Source: Siphonodentalium dalli
Lineage: Eukaryota; Mollusca; Scaphopoda; Gadilida; Siphonodentaliidae
Direction: 5' to 3'
DNA length: 64,000 bases
Assembly: GCA_032622095.1 (NCBI GenBank)
Contig: CP136065.1
Location: 68,973,675 to 69,037,674, forward strand
Shown here: positions 32,293-44,055 of the stretch, in pieces
Layout: each line of letters opens with the position of its first letter
Numbering within the stretch: the first letter of the stretch is position 1
Position numbers and translations under genes: made by a program
Notes under the pieces: generated by a model
Seen by the model: only the letters and a program-made list of their open reading frames with translations
The model's database searches: none
What the model was told of the DNA's origin: nothing

Positions 32293-32745
32293 GACAATTA
32301 AAGCTACTCAGTCCGATCAGACAGTCCCCATACGATCAAGATACAACATTTCTTTAAAATACGCTTTAGTTACCAGAATCGATTTATTGCAACAAAATAA
32401 TGCTGCCCACTGTCAACTATGGTATAAAATTTCCCAAAACTTGTTATTTATCAACATTTTGTTCAATAAAATATGACCGTATTATGACTAAACTGTCACG
32501 AAATTTGACCGTATTACCCACTTGATCTTCATCAGCAATTTTATCCGAGACCCTCCGTTTGACCACGTGTTTCTGGGCCAAATATTATTACACATCTCGA
32601 GAAATAACAAACTTCAAAAATCGATATCTGATCACTCTAAGCTTTGATGGGCGGGTGCCTCGACTCGAATGAAATATTTTTTACCCCCAAGCCAAAGAAA
32701 TGGTAATTTAGGAGCGTCTGATCGGATTGAGTACCTTTAACTTCG
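32293..32745. mobile_element. Element with inverted ends GGACTGAGTA-type (family E)
   Basis: GACAATTAAAGCTACTCAGT followed by CCGATCAGAC (32294-32323) is complementary to GTCTGATCGGATTGAGTACC followed by TTTAA (32718-32742). The same end type (ATCTGATTGAGCACCTTTAA) occurs alone at about 54139-54160. The interior holds an 85-codon frame with no recognisable domain. Confidence 0.45.
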
Positions 32746-32814
32746 GACATTTCGGTCAGTTTGGTGTCAAAACGGACCGTGGATTATTAAAGTGCCAAAT
32801 CGATGCCGTCCGGG

Positions 32815-33445
32815 TCAATGATTGTTAGTCGCTTCTGTGACGTCAAATGTACAGTGCTTGTAAAAATAGACATATATTTATTTTACCATATGAACTGTGA
32901 TTTCAAAACACAAAGCCAGCCATTGTCGAGAATGCTCGATGTGTCGACCCATATATGCACCCGATTAGATAAATGATTGTACTATCTCAAACAAGCGAAA
33001 ATTTAGTGTTTCACTGTAGTGCAGTACACCATATATGAGATCTTTCTGAGAGAAATGGCCACATTAAGTTCATCTAAACATGCCCACTACAATTAGCTCA
33101 CTACAAGTATTTCTAAGTCTACAGGGCAAAATGTTTAATCTCCTCTGACCTGCATTATATAGTACAAAGAAAGAAACTAATATAGTATATCAAATACTTG
33201 TCTCCATTGAAGTGATATTATATCTACGGCACTCACCTCTACACGTGTGTGTATACATATTATCGGTCCTATAGCAGTGGTTGGTCGCTTCTGGACGGTC
33301 AAATTTACAGTATACATATATGTATTTTCCCACATGAACTGTGATTTCAAAACACAAAGCCAGCCATTGTCGTGGAACCTATAGTAGTTGTTGACATTTG
33401 AGTACAAGAGAATGCCCGATGTGTTGACCCATAAGTGCACCGGGT
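32815..33445. repeat. Local direct duplication, about 455 bp apart
   Basis: AACTGTGATTTCAAAACACA, then AAGCCAGCCATTGTCG, then GAATGC(T/C)CGATGTGT(C/T)GACCCATA occurs at about 32890-32955 and 33339-33433. The second copy carries about 35 extra bases. The upstream part (GTCGCTTCTG...GTCAAAT.TACAGT) also matches. Confidence 0.75.
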
Positions 33446-33830
33446 GTATAGTACATTGTGCATTGAGGTAATGGCGATTAATGCGTACAATAGCATCGAT
33501 GTACTAGGCCAAAATAAATCAGTTAGTAAAGTCTAGCTTAGCGGGGAGATTGAGACAGCAACATAACTAGGATGCTTAGTCGGTGGTTAGCTTGCTAGCG
33601 GGTTATAGTTAATTTGGAATTAATGCCACTTTCAACATAGCTTGACACAAAAGAGGGGACACAAAGTCGTGCAACGATGTTACTTTAAAATAATCTCCCA
33701 TGTTTGGATAACTTATACTTCAGGTAGTGGCTATATGCCCTGGACATATGTGTTACTCCATGCTTGAGCATGACCAAAGTCTTATATACTGTAAACATGT
33801 GTCATCATGTTCACCTCGCGGACCGTAAAC
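33446..33830. other. Unassigned sequence
   Basis: Nothing recognised. Includes a short GCTTAGTCGGTGGTTAGCTT region. Confidence 0.3.
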
Positions 33831-33903
33831 TCAATATGAACCTATTTGGATATGAATTCATTTCAAAACGAAATAAGTCCAATATGGCGCTATTTGAGCA
33901 ATT

Positions 33904-34643
33904 GTGTATACATTTATACCATCCTATTTACCATCGCAATGTATATACATTTATACCATCCTATTTACCATCGCAATGTATATACATTTATACCATCCTA
34001 TTTACCATCGCAATGTATATACATTTATACCATCCTATTTACCATCGCAATGTATATACATTTATACCATCCTATTTACCATCGCAATGTATATACATTT
34101 ATACCATCCTATTTAACATCGCAATGTATATACATTTATACCATCCTATTTACCATCGCAATGTATATACATTTATACCACCCTATTTACCATCGCATTG
34201 TATATACATTTATACCATCCTATTTACCATCGCAATGTATATACATTTATACCATCCTATTTACCATCGCAATGTATATACATTTATACCATCCTATTTA
34301 CCATCGCATTGTATATACATTTATACCATCCTATTTACCATCGCATTGTATATACATTTATACCATCCTATTTACCATCGCAATGTATATACATTTATAC
34401 CATCCTATTTACCATCGCAATGTATATACATTTATACCATCCTATTTACCATCGCATTGTATATACATTTATACCATCCTATTTACCATCGCATTGTATA
34501 TACATTTATACCATCCTATTTACCATCGCATTGTATATACATTTATACCATCCTATTTACCATCGCAATGTATATACATTTATACCATCCTATTTACCAT
34601 CGCAATGTATATACATTTATACCATCCTATTGACCATACCAAT
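33904..34643. repeat. 37-bp minisatellite, about 20 copies
   Basis: The unit is ACCATCGCAATGTATATACA followed by TTTATACCATCCTATTT. Copies are nearly identical. The main variable site is A or T in CGCA(A/T)TG, and single changes occur at about 34177 (ACCACCC) and 34114 (TTAACAT). The last unit degenerates after 34630. All three plus frames stay open (up to 289 codons) only because the 37-bp unit has no stop triplet, so no protein is called. TCAATATGAACCTATTTG occurs on both sides (33831-33848 and 34752-34769). Confidence 0.97.
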
Positions 34644-34654
34644 GTATTTTCATT

Positions 34655-34770
34655 TTGATCCGCGCCATTCGACGGAATAGCGGGTATAAGTTCTCTATGG
34701 GCTTAGTTCAGAATCAAATGAGTCCAATATGAACCTATGCGAATTTTACGTTCAATATGAACCTATTTGC
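34655..34770. repeat. Dispersed repeat family C, copy 3
   Basis: CCGCGCCATTCGACGGAATA, then GGGCTTAGTTCAGAATCA and GAGTCCAATA match 10788-10850. The left flank of the minisatellite (AAATAAGTCCAATATGGCG, about 33869) carries part of the same sequence. The array therefore seems to have expanded within one element of this family. Confidence 0.5.
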
Positions 34771-34795
34771 ACGAGAATATGTTGGCTATAATGTC

Positions 34796-34885
34796 GTACG
34801 ACGACGACGAAGAAGACGAAGACGAAGATGCCGATGATGAAGATGCTGCTGCTGCTGATGAAGATGATGACGAGAGTATGATTTT
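34796..34885. repeat. Imperfect GAC/GAA/GAT repeat
   Basis: About 90 bp of GAY and GAR triplets. It translates as an acidic D/E run in one frame and a serine run on the other strand. It is low complexity with no supporting gene context. Confidence 0.85.
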
Positions 34886-35468
34886 CGTAGGTGTTACGTT
34901 TACTGTATGGGCAATAACGGAACAGATTCTGCGTCGCAATACTCCAACAATACTCCAAGCCATTGCGACACATTTGTATATATCTTATCTTGCATATGTT
35001 TGTATTATGATAGAGTTATCTGTTGTACTATTGGGTCAATAAATCAATCATACTTCTGCAGTGTACGGGTATATTATTTAGATATAGATGCGCTACGATA
35101 ATAATTTATCTCGCTAACGCATAACTCACCATGCCACAGCGCCGGTTATTGTGAACGAATTTCCAGGGTAGACAATTCAAGCTGATAATGCTTACCAATA
35201 CCCGTTTGTATTTACATTAGGAATTTCAGCTCAGAACTAATACATGGGAATCAAGCTTCGCCACGCAATCATCCCATTTATTATTCCATTGCAAACACTA
35301 AACATGTCTCAGGATGGTAGTCTGATACACTAGAACGCAAGATTGGTGGAAGAAGGATTCAAGTCACGTAATGGAAAACGAAGAACGAAGTTCATTTCCT
35401 AATTCGATCCGACTTTGCTACAAGCATAATATGAGAGTAAGCGATTTTCAGGGTCTAATAATTCGGGA
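34886..35468. other. Unassigned sequence
   Basis: No gene or repeat is recognised. GGGTAGACAATTCAAGCTGA near 35168 is unremarkable. Confidence 0.3.
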
Positions 35469-37175
35469 GAAAATCGCGTTATCGATGGCCCGGTTGGTTC
35501 TATAGTCGAGTCCTTCCAAAGTAATCAGGCGCACATTCGAGACGTCTAGCGACCGAAATTCAATTCTTATATCCAATACAATCACGACTTCATCATCAGA
35601 GACGTTCGATATTATAAGAATCCCTGTCGGAGAAACGACGAGGGGCCGCGGTGCAGGGATAGTTCACGACTGACACAACATACACTGGAAATATCATACA
35701 AATAAACTTTGATATTTTGAAAATTGATATAGGTTGATATTATTTGAGTTTAAAACCAGTACGTAATGCTAAACGTGTTGGCTCCGAACAAAATGTCTTT
35801 TGATCGAATTATGGGAGTGAAATAGGAATCAGTCAGAACATTTCTAAACATTTAGTGGAGGAAGGTGTAAGGTTGTATCTTTCCGACCGTTGGGAAACTA
35901 TCTGCATACCAGTTAATTGGGACATTCAGTTCAGCGTGGGGTGTGGGTGCAATTTAATCTACTGGGCATGGAAATGTCCCTTTGGTTCAGGTGGTTTGTT
36001 CGGCCTATTTAAATTATTATCATGTTGTTTTCAGAGTCCTATATACTTCAGGAGAACATCGAGTTATTGATGGCCCGTTGGTTCTATATTAAGAGTCCTT
36101 CCAAAGTGATCAGCCGCACATTCGAGACGTCTAGCGACCGAAATTCAATTTTTATATCCAATACAATCACGACTTCATCATCAGAGACGTTCGATATTAT
36201 AAGAATCCCTATCGGAGAAACGATGGAGCGGCCGCGGTGCAGGATATTCCACGACTGACATAACATTAGTTGGACATTTAATCCAAAATTAATATATATT
36301 TTGATATGTTGATATTGTTGGATTTAAAAACCAGTATATAATGCGAAATGTGTTGGAATTGAGCAAAAGTCGACAGTATTCCCACGTTTGATAAAATTAT
36401 TGGAGTGAATAGGCAGCAGCTGAACAATTTCCAAACATATAATGCATGCAGGAGGGTGTGAGGTTGTAATTTTGAGACAGTTTAGCGCGAGGTAACAGTT
36501 GGGAAATTCAACTCGGCGTGCGATTTAATTTACTGGACATGGATATGGCCCTCTGGTTCATCTGGCGTATTTGGCATATTTATATTATTACCCTGTTGTT
36601 TTTCAGTGTCCGATATAATTCAGGAGAACATCGAGTAATCGATTGTCCGGCTGGTTATATGGTCTAGTGTAGGCTCTGGAGCAACAAGGTATTTCCAAAT
36701 TAGATCGAATTATTGGAGTGAAATAGGAATCAGTTGGAAAATGTCCAAATATATATTGGAGGAAGGTGTGAGGCGGTATTTTCCCGACAGTTGGGAAACG
36801 CTATGCATACCAGTTGGGACATTTTGAGTTCAATTCATCGTGGGGTGTGGTAGCAATTTAATTTATCGCACATGGACATGTCCCTTTGGTTCAAGTGGTA
36901 TATTCGGCCATTTTATGTTATTATTATGTTTTTTCCTGGGTCCTATATAACTCAGGAGAACATCGAGTTATTGATGACCCGGTTGGTTCTATAGCGTCGA
37001 GTCATTCCAAAGTAATCAACCGCGCATTCGAGATGTCTAGCGACCCAATTTCAATTGTTATATTCATTAGAATCTCGACTTCATCATCAGACACGTTCGA
37101 TATTATAAGACTCCCTGTCGGAGAAACGATAGAGCGGCCGCGGTGCAAGGACATTTAATGAATGACACAATATTA
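35469..37175. repeat. Tandem repeat, unit about 575 bp, three full or partial copies plus a deleted one
   Basis: The anchor TTAT(C/T)GATGGCCCG.TTGGTT occurs at about 35480, 36064 and 36970, with a diverged form at about 36637. Full units carry ACATTCGAGACGTCTAGCGA, then ATCACGACTTCATCATCAGA, then ACGTTCGATATTATAAGA, GTCGGAGAAACGA and a CGGCCGCGGTGCA block. The unit starting at 36637 lacks this central 240 bp, giving a spacing near 335. The last copy ends around 37170. The conserved block is open on both strands for about 60 codons but shows no known domain. Confidence 0.85.
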
Positions 37176-38597
37176 GTTGGAAATTTCATACCATTTTTAT
37201 AAATAAATATTGTGTTGCAGAAAACAAATAGTACTCACAGTAGACTCGCATACAAATTTTTGTCTTAGAACATTTAAATTGGTCTCATTGGTCTGTGTGG
37301 GTCAGTACACAAATCCGCTTCTATTGATGTATAATATAATATTCAACTTACCGTTGAGTGTGTTTTTGAAGCGCAATTCGGTATAAAAATCCGACTGTTT
37401 GACCCTGTTTAGCAAACACCATGCATCTCGAACGAGTGGTTTGCGTCAGACATGTGCTCATAACCGGAGTTTTTCTGAACCAATTTTTAAACTGGATACA
37501 TCAAATTGAAGAGTAATAAAATATCATTGTACGATATGAGGCATTGATGTAACACAACTTATGTTTTTGTATTTTGAACCTGTTTGTGAACATTGCAAAA
37601 AATGATAAAAAACAAGGCCCGGCCAAGTTGGATACCTTTATATAGGATTAAGTATTATTGGGGGTGGGGTCAATATTTGTTCTGTGGACCTGTGCTTGTG
37701 GTGTGCTCTTTTTCTTCTTTTTCCATTTGCTGACATCAGTGGCCAATCTGTGGTTAACAGTTCTTAATTTCGGTACTAAAAAGCAAGTTATAATATGCTG
37801 TTGGGGAAGGTGGATGTTTCAATGTTATGTATAGCTCACCGCGCGTCCATTTCTCATAATCGTTTTTCCAGTTCAAATGGAACTGTTTAATTTGTAGTCT
37901 GCCCATCTGTTTCGTTGTATAATTGTATGCATGCATATACATTGACTAGTCCAAGTTTCTTGCGACTTAAATCAGCTAGTGAAATCGGCAGGTGCAATAA
38001 ACTAATATAAGGGTTTACCGTACTCTTCTAGAGCTAACTGCAATCGTAAATCCCCCGATCATCTAAAATCACCAACGATACAGGTACTAAAATGTCACAA
38101 TTGTAAAAGTAACCCCGTTTATTTCATAGAAAACATTATATTTATAAACTCCACTAGAGTGTCCAACTGAAAGTAATAATGTCATGTGAAAAATATAGTT
38201 TTTCACAATGTTTACACAATTAAAAAAATATTCGAATTCGTTAGATCTCGCGAACTTAGTAACAGTTCGGGTCTTCTCTAGGCGTAATCACACACATCCA
38301 TTTAGAGGTCACTCCTATAGTTACACGACATGTTACGTTATATTATAACACACCACTTATATGACCCTAAAATATCACTCTTTCCGACCAACGTAGTATT
38401 TTGTATTGATTTGTATGATAAAGTCGATTAAAAGTGACAAAAAATCCCGCCATTGGATCTGGTCGTAAAGTCCGCTATAAATGAGTAAGGCAACCGTAGT
38501 TCGACATAAACAAGTATTATCACTACCGATTTCATTAGCCGGTTTACGTCGAAGGAAACTTGAACTAGAACATGTACGGTGTGGCTGACTCGATCTG
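37176..38597. other. Unassigned sequence
   Basis: No gene or element recognised. AT-rich, with scattered short frames. Confidence 0.3.
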
Positions 38598-39066
38598 CTA
38601 TATGTGACCCGCCATATCAAATCCAGTCGGAAGTCGGGATTTTTTTCACCTTGTGCCAATGCATTCTCTTATATATGCGAGTCGACCATAGGTCGCCTCG
38701 CATATATAAGAGAATGCATTGGCCTAACAATTTTTTACAATTTTAATAATTTGTTCTTGTATTCTTTAACAATTTTATAATTTCACCCATACAGACCCCC
38801 AGACAAACAGGAGCAGACGACACTCGTCTATGTGCTTCTATATATGTGTGGGGCTCCCTGCAGGGTAATGGATGTTTTTTTATTTTATGTCCTAAAATTT
38901 GTAAGAAACATTTATTTAAAAAACATGATAAAAAATTGTTAAGCCAATGCATTCTCTTATATATGCGAGGCGACCTATGGTCGACTCGCATATATAAGAG
39001 AATGCATTGACACAGGGTAAAAAAATCCCGACCTCCGACTGGATTTGATATGGCGGGTCACATATG
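38598..39066. mobile_element. Compound foldback element, hairpin within each arm
   Basis: The outer arms (about 38600-38735 and 38930-39066) are complementary. They begin ATATGTGACCCGCCATATCA and continue through a GTCGGGATTTTTTTCACC-type block. Each arm contains its own near-perfect hairpin: CCAATGCATTCTCTTATATA then TGCGAG...CTCGCATATATAAGAGAATG (38657-38722 and 38943-39008). The two loops are reverse complements of each other (GTCGACCATAGGTCGC against GCGACCTATGGTCGAC). The centre is about 195 bp, non-coding. A possible TGCT repeat flanks the element. A decayed relative is at 8449-8585. Confidence 0.8.
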
Positions 39067-40521
39067 CTCGTGAACAATCTGGGACTGCGATCGGTGCACT
39101 TTATTGGCCTCCAGAGTACACTGGAACTGACCGACTCTTTTAATCCGTTGATCTGTTACATAATAGAACAGCGTTGGTTTATTACGACTATCAATCGCGG
39201 GACGTTTGGAATCAATAGCTCTACAAACACGAATGTTCAAGGGCCAATTACTCACTCAGTCCGCTTACCGCGCATCGATCGCATATCTCACGAAGACCGG
39301 TGCTTATGACGTCAAATTAGGAGTACTTCCGCGCAGAGCGATCGCGTGCCCGATGAAGGATCGTGCACACCATACTGAGAGCACTTCCGGTCATCGATGC
39401 GACGTCTGAATCAGGATAATTATGTCCATATCCGCACGATCCATCTGTGAATATATAGATATATATAGATGCAATGATATAGACCATACCCCTGCCGATG
39501 TCATGCCACCCCAAATGCCAGGAAGCTACGTGGCTAGTATAATCTCCAAACCGTCGCTTCAGATGTTCGGATAGCTGCTATATGGAACTCATGTAGTGGA
39601 TGAGCTAGATATTTGCTGCAGGAGTTTTTGTACTTACGAGTGAAATAGATTATGTGCATTACGATGTCATCGCAGAGGAGTATATTATCGGCGGTTAACC
39701 GCGTGATTAACTACCCTATGATCTTTCCATTTACTTTGTATGATTTTTACGAACACACAAAGTTCTGTGATTCCATCACAGGTGGAGGTAACCAAGGATT
39801 AGGATATGCTACAATTTCGCATCTAAAATCAAACATTGCTTGATATTACTTTTTTCACTTGCGATCATGTCGTGAGCATGCATGCGCAGTCCAACACATG
39901 CACACGATGGAAATATTTCCACTTACGATTGAATCATGGTCATCCTTGTAGATGTAGGTTATAAGAGTTGTTAACGATTACTGATCGTCGGATGTGCATT
40001 GTGAATTTTCCACAGCTCATGTACTAGTTTACCACGTCAGACAAAGTTTTATTGACGGCATCTGAGTACAAATGTAGGCCTCTAGTTGTTATACATATAC
40101 TTCTCTGTGTCTTAAATAGGCATGTGAGTGCATGAAAATTGTCTTTTTGGCGAATTATGAGCATTGCTTTTTTCAATCTCCACGTATATCTAATTTGTAC
40201 TGAGGAATATTACTATTCGATAATACACGGAACATGCACTGATCCGCAGTCTACATGACATTTACCAGCTATTTAAATTTGTTCGCACATAACAGAAGTG
40301 AGAGAAAGCCTCTTTATGTTTACCATATAATGGATAAACCATCACCAGATGCTCTACATTGGCCTATGTTGAGAAAATCTATAACGAGAGTAAGTCTTTC
40401 TGTGGAATATAGTCAGTACACGTTTAGTGTATTTATTGTATTATTGATCCCAATAACCGGATCGAGATTCAAGATAAACGAGCATAAATATAGGCTAACC
40501 AAAAACCGGCATTGACGTCAA
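39067..40521. other. Unassigned sequence
   Basis: Short frames (for example 40255-40515 on the plus strand) show no domain. There is a TATATAGATA-rich stretch near 39450. Confidence 0.3.
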
Positions 40522-43500
40522 GGCGGGATTCGTTATCTCCAGTTTAAACCTCTGAGTTCATACCTGTTTACACCTGTATTGGCGGTCCAACGAAACCGGG
40601 TTTAAGTGGGAATTTGTGGTCGTTCGGTGGCTAGCTGATCAGGTGAGAAAAGCATGCAATAAAACTGCCTAGTTACCAGGCGGACCACACACAGGCCGGT
40701 ATAATAGTTATATTAGCACGCCCTCACGCGAACAAGTGCACATACACTCTAAGAAATAAGGGTTCTTTGGGGTTCTTTGAAGAACTCAAGGGTTCTCTGT
40801 AAGAACCCACATGTTCATCGGTGTCAGAAAGGGTTCTCTGTAATCGATAGGGTTCGTCGGTGTGTAACTAGGGTTCTCTTGGATGCTGAAGGGTTCATGA
40901 CCAAACACTAATGCAGTTGTTACATGTGCCATGGAGCCGAATTGAGTAATTAACATGAATAAAACATCAACCAGAGAGAAAGGAGGAGTATGTATTTATT
41001 CGCATGGTTGGGGAATAGTAATGTATAATAGTAATGCATTGCAATGCATTACATTTTCTCAAGTAATGCAAAGTAGTGTGTACTGCACACTTTTATGCAT
41101 TATATAATGCAGACTTTTACGCGTAGCCTAAAGCAAATAATGTATGCCTACTACTAACCAAAAATGGTGAGTAATCTACTATATATTTTGAGACTTCCGT
41201 GTGTGTGTGTCCTTTATATCGAAAACAGCTCGACCGATTGAGCCAAAATTGCTATCTAAGGGTAAAAACCACAGGCACTGCACTCGGACCATTAAAGTTT
41301 ACGGAATGTCGCGATATACGCAAGAGCGAAAACATACTATATTATCATCGTACGCTATTCCATCTGGAGTTCTTATAAAGGTTCTCTAAAGAACCATGTT
41401 GGGATATATGAAAGGTTCTCTGAAGAACCCTCGTGTGATAATCGTAAAATACACACAAATATATGTTAAAGTGCAGACTAATTCACCACCTTCGTGTATT
41501 CAAGAATATGAATCACACCAAAATTAAGCGAATTTTATATGGAATGTGTAGGTATAAGCTGCCCTGTATATATCATTCCCCAAATACTTCAATATTATGA
41601 CAATCTAATAGTTATTATAAAACACATCAAAGTGTACTGAACGTCGCGATATACGCAAGAGCGCAAACATGCTATATTATCATCGTACGCTATTCCATCT
41701 TACAGGTTATCTGAAGTTCTCTGTTGGGGTAGATTATGGTTTCCTTAAAAACCCTGTTCTGATATATGAAAGATTCTCCGAAGAACCCTCATGTGACCCT
41801 TATGATTGTGTTCTCCGAAGTACCACCTGGGGTTCTTATAAAGGTTCCCTGAAGAACCATGTTCATATAATGGTTCCCTTAAGAACCATCTTGGGGTTCT
41901 TCTGTTGAACTTTATGATATGGTTCTTCAGTAGAACCTTATGATGGGGTCATTTGAAGCACCAAATAAGGTGCTCCTATTGTGACAAGGTGAAGAACCTT
42001 TTTGGGTTCTCTGAAGGACTTCTGATTCTAAGAGTGTATACACTAAGTCTGATAAATATCCAGGCTCCGTCCCATTACTTTCATCTACGTCTGAAGACAC
42101 CCGGTTTCTATCTGATTTCAGAGATGAATTCCCTTTTTTTGTGACAACTCATTAATTTTCATATGGCAGTGCTTATCATTGCGATACACACATAGATCTA
42201 TACACACGTGCGCCTGAGGTCATGTAAACATTTAAGAGTAGTCACTCTTCCTCTAACCAATTTCCGTGCAATAAAATGGTCTCAATGTTAATTGCTTCAC
42301 TATACATGCAGAATACAAGTTTCACCATTCAGATGCTATATAATAAAGGACAATGTAATGAAAATATAGCGATAAGCAGGCTATAATAAATCTTATTGAG
42401 CGGTCATCTCCTTATTTACAATACGAGCTTGGAATTTTACTACGAAGTTGTAATGATCCTTATTTGGCACGTGACGTAATATCCATAGGTTAGGAGAAAA
42501 TACAATTTTTTGAATATATTTGCAAATACAATTCTATTATGTATACTTGGTCTGTCTGATCATTCCCCAGTTATGAATACACGTATATCTTAGTTTTGAT
42601 TTTGAACATACGACGTTTGATCAGTTAAGATACGCGACGTTAACGTGTAATTTATACGATAATTTCATGAGATTGCAGTCAAATGCCGCGGGTGTGGCTT
42701 GTATGAATAAATGAATATTAATTGAATTTGCAGGAAGCTATTCATTCGTCAAGCAAGGCATCGCTCGCTGCGTATTGGCTAGATGTCTCTCGTTTGAAAT
42801 AAGTTTAACCACGAGAGTCCTTAGACCGTAAGTTGATTGAAATGAAACACGGTCTAACGTAATTAGACTGCTATATAATAACTCTAGTGTTATGGTGGCA
42901 GAATATGAACGGAATCATCCCTATAAATTGCATCCCTAGGCCAGTACGAGAATGAATCAATTATGACACAACATACCACGCTGTCACTCGCACCTCATTG
43001 TAGACACGCCGTCAATCCAAATATTCCATAGCTCCACACATCGAACTGATTGTATAATAAACCTAAGCAGCGGTCATGAAAAGACTGTTTCGTCATGTCA
43101 CACCTAGCCTCTTTTAACCGGGTTTAGCTGGACGTCAATGACATGCATGACTTAGATGCCGGTGTAGTGTTATAATCACGAAAAACAATTATCGCAATTA
43201 TCTGTGTTACACTAAATCATGTTTGGTGACAGGTCAAGTGGGTCACCCGTTTTATATCCTAATAAAACACAGGCAGTAACACGAATACGACGTCACAAAT
43301 TATTGATCTAATTACTAAAATCGTACAGAAGAATAATTGTGTGTGCTTTTAAAAGTTCACATGAATTGCATTGAAGCCAGTTATATATGTCGATCACGTG
43401 ATCGTTACTAAGTGCTTGGTGTAGCGGTCGCAAATGTTATCGAAAACGCCGTGTTCTTTCCATATAACAAACTAAATGTCGGTTGTCGACAATGGGAGCA

Positions 43501-43945
43501 AAACATAAATATATAATTTAAATTCAAATACGTCTCATATCACTTAATGCGTGGCAATTTGTCTTGTATAGTACGCATCACATGCACAAAAACAAATTCG
43601 CCAATGTCAACTTTTCCCTCACAGTTCAAATGTATCGCCCAACCGTGGCATTAGTTGACCAGAACACGGAAATTGAGCGATATGTCACAGGTGAACCTCA
43701 AGCTAATATTCGGCTCACTTACAGTTCTGCGTGGGCTAGTCTCAAATTCTCGGCAGATTTTATGAAAATAAATAAGAATACTTTCAGCTCTTTTACGGGA
43801 ATAAATCACCACATACAAATAAAATAAATATATGTAGTGGGTGTGTGTGTGTTATTGAGGGATACGGCGTTGTTGTCGTTGGGGCACATTAAATGTAAAC
43901 CTAGGTGTTCCCAACCAGGTTGAAACCGGAGACGACGGATCGGCC
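40522..43945. mobile_element. Harbinger-like family H copy 2, carrying a nested element
   Basis: The left end, GGCGGGATTCGTTATCTCCA, then GTTTAAACCTC and TGTATTGGCGGTCCAACGAA, matches copy 1 (27202 onward). The interior at 42955-43190 (AATGAATCAATTATGACACA, TGTAGACACGCC, GAAAAGACTGTTTCGTCATG, GGGTTTAGCTGGAC) matches 28430-28690. The right end, AACCAGGTTGAAACCGGAGA then CGACGGATCGGCC, matches the copy 1 terminus. CAA flanks both sides (40519-40521, 43946-43948), again a 3-bp duplication. It is more diverged than copy 1. Without the insert at 40745-42036 it would be about 2.1 kb. No transposase is visible. Confidence 0.75.
40745..42036. mobile_element. Nested 1.3-kb element rich in GGTTCT/AGAACC, with short inverted ends
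   Basis: Ends are CACTCTAAGAA and TTCTAAGAGTG, with TA on both sides as a possible target duplication. Both flanks consist of many GGTTCT(C/T)T and AGAACC(C) words in imperfect palindromes such as GGTTCTCTGAAGAACC. Inside, about 70 bp (GTCGCGATATACGCAAGAGC through CATCGTACGCTATTCCATCT) are directly repeated at about 41305-41365 and 41644-41700. A CTCGACCGATTGAGCCAAAA segment lies at about 41230. Similar GGTTCTTTAAGAACC-rich elements are familiar from fish genomes. No transposase is visible. Confidence 0.7.
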
Positions 43946-44055
43946 CAAATCGGCGATGTGGTCGTTGTGGCATATTTAGTGTAAACCGCTTAGCGCTTCG
44001 TGCCCCAATGACCACAGCGCCGTATTCCTCGATCAATAACACACTCACTACATTC
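43833..44055. repeat. Inverted repeat straddling the right end of the element at 40522-43945
   Basis: TGTAGTGGGTGTGTGTGTGT then TATTGAGGGATACGGCG and TCGTTGGGGCAC (43834-43891) is complementary to about 43995-44053. A direct repeat (GTCGTTG.GGCA.ATT.A.TGTAAACC) is also present at 43876 and 43963. One arm lies inside the transposon and one outside, so either the true end is further right or a second element is involved. Confidence 0.5.

Noticed and set aside
33764-34680. Frames of 160 to 289 codons over the 37-bp array
   Set aside because: A 37-bp unit without a stop triplet is open in all three frames by arithmetic. The translation is a pure repeat with no flanking coding signal.
34763-35042. 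Acidic or serine-rich frames on both strands
   Set aside because: By-product of a GAY/GAR triplet repeat.
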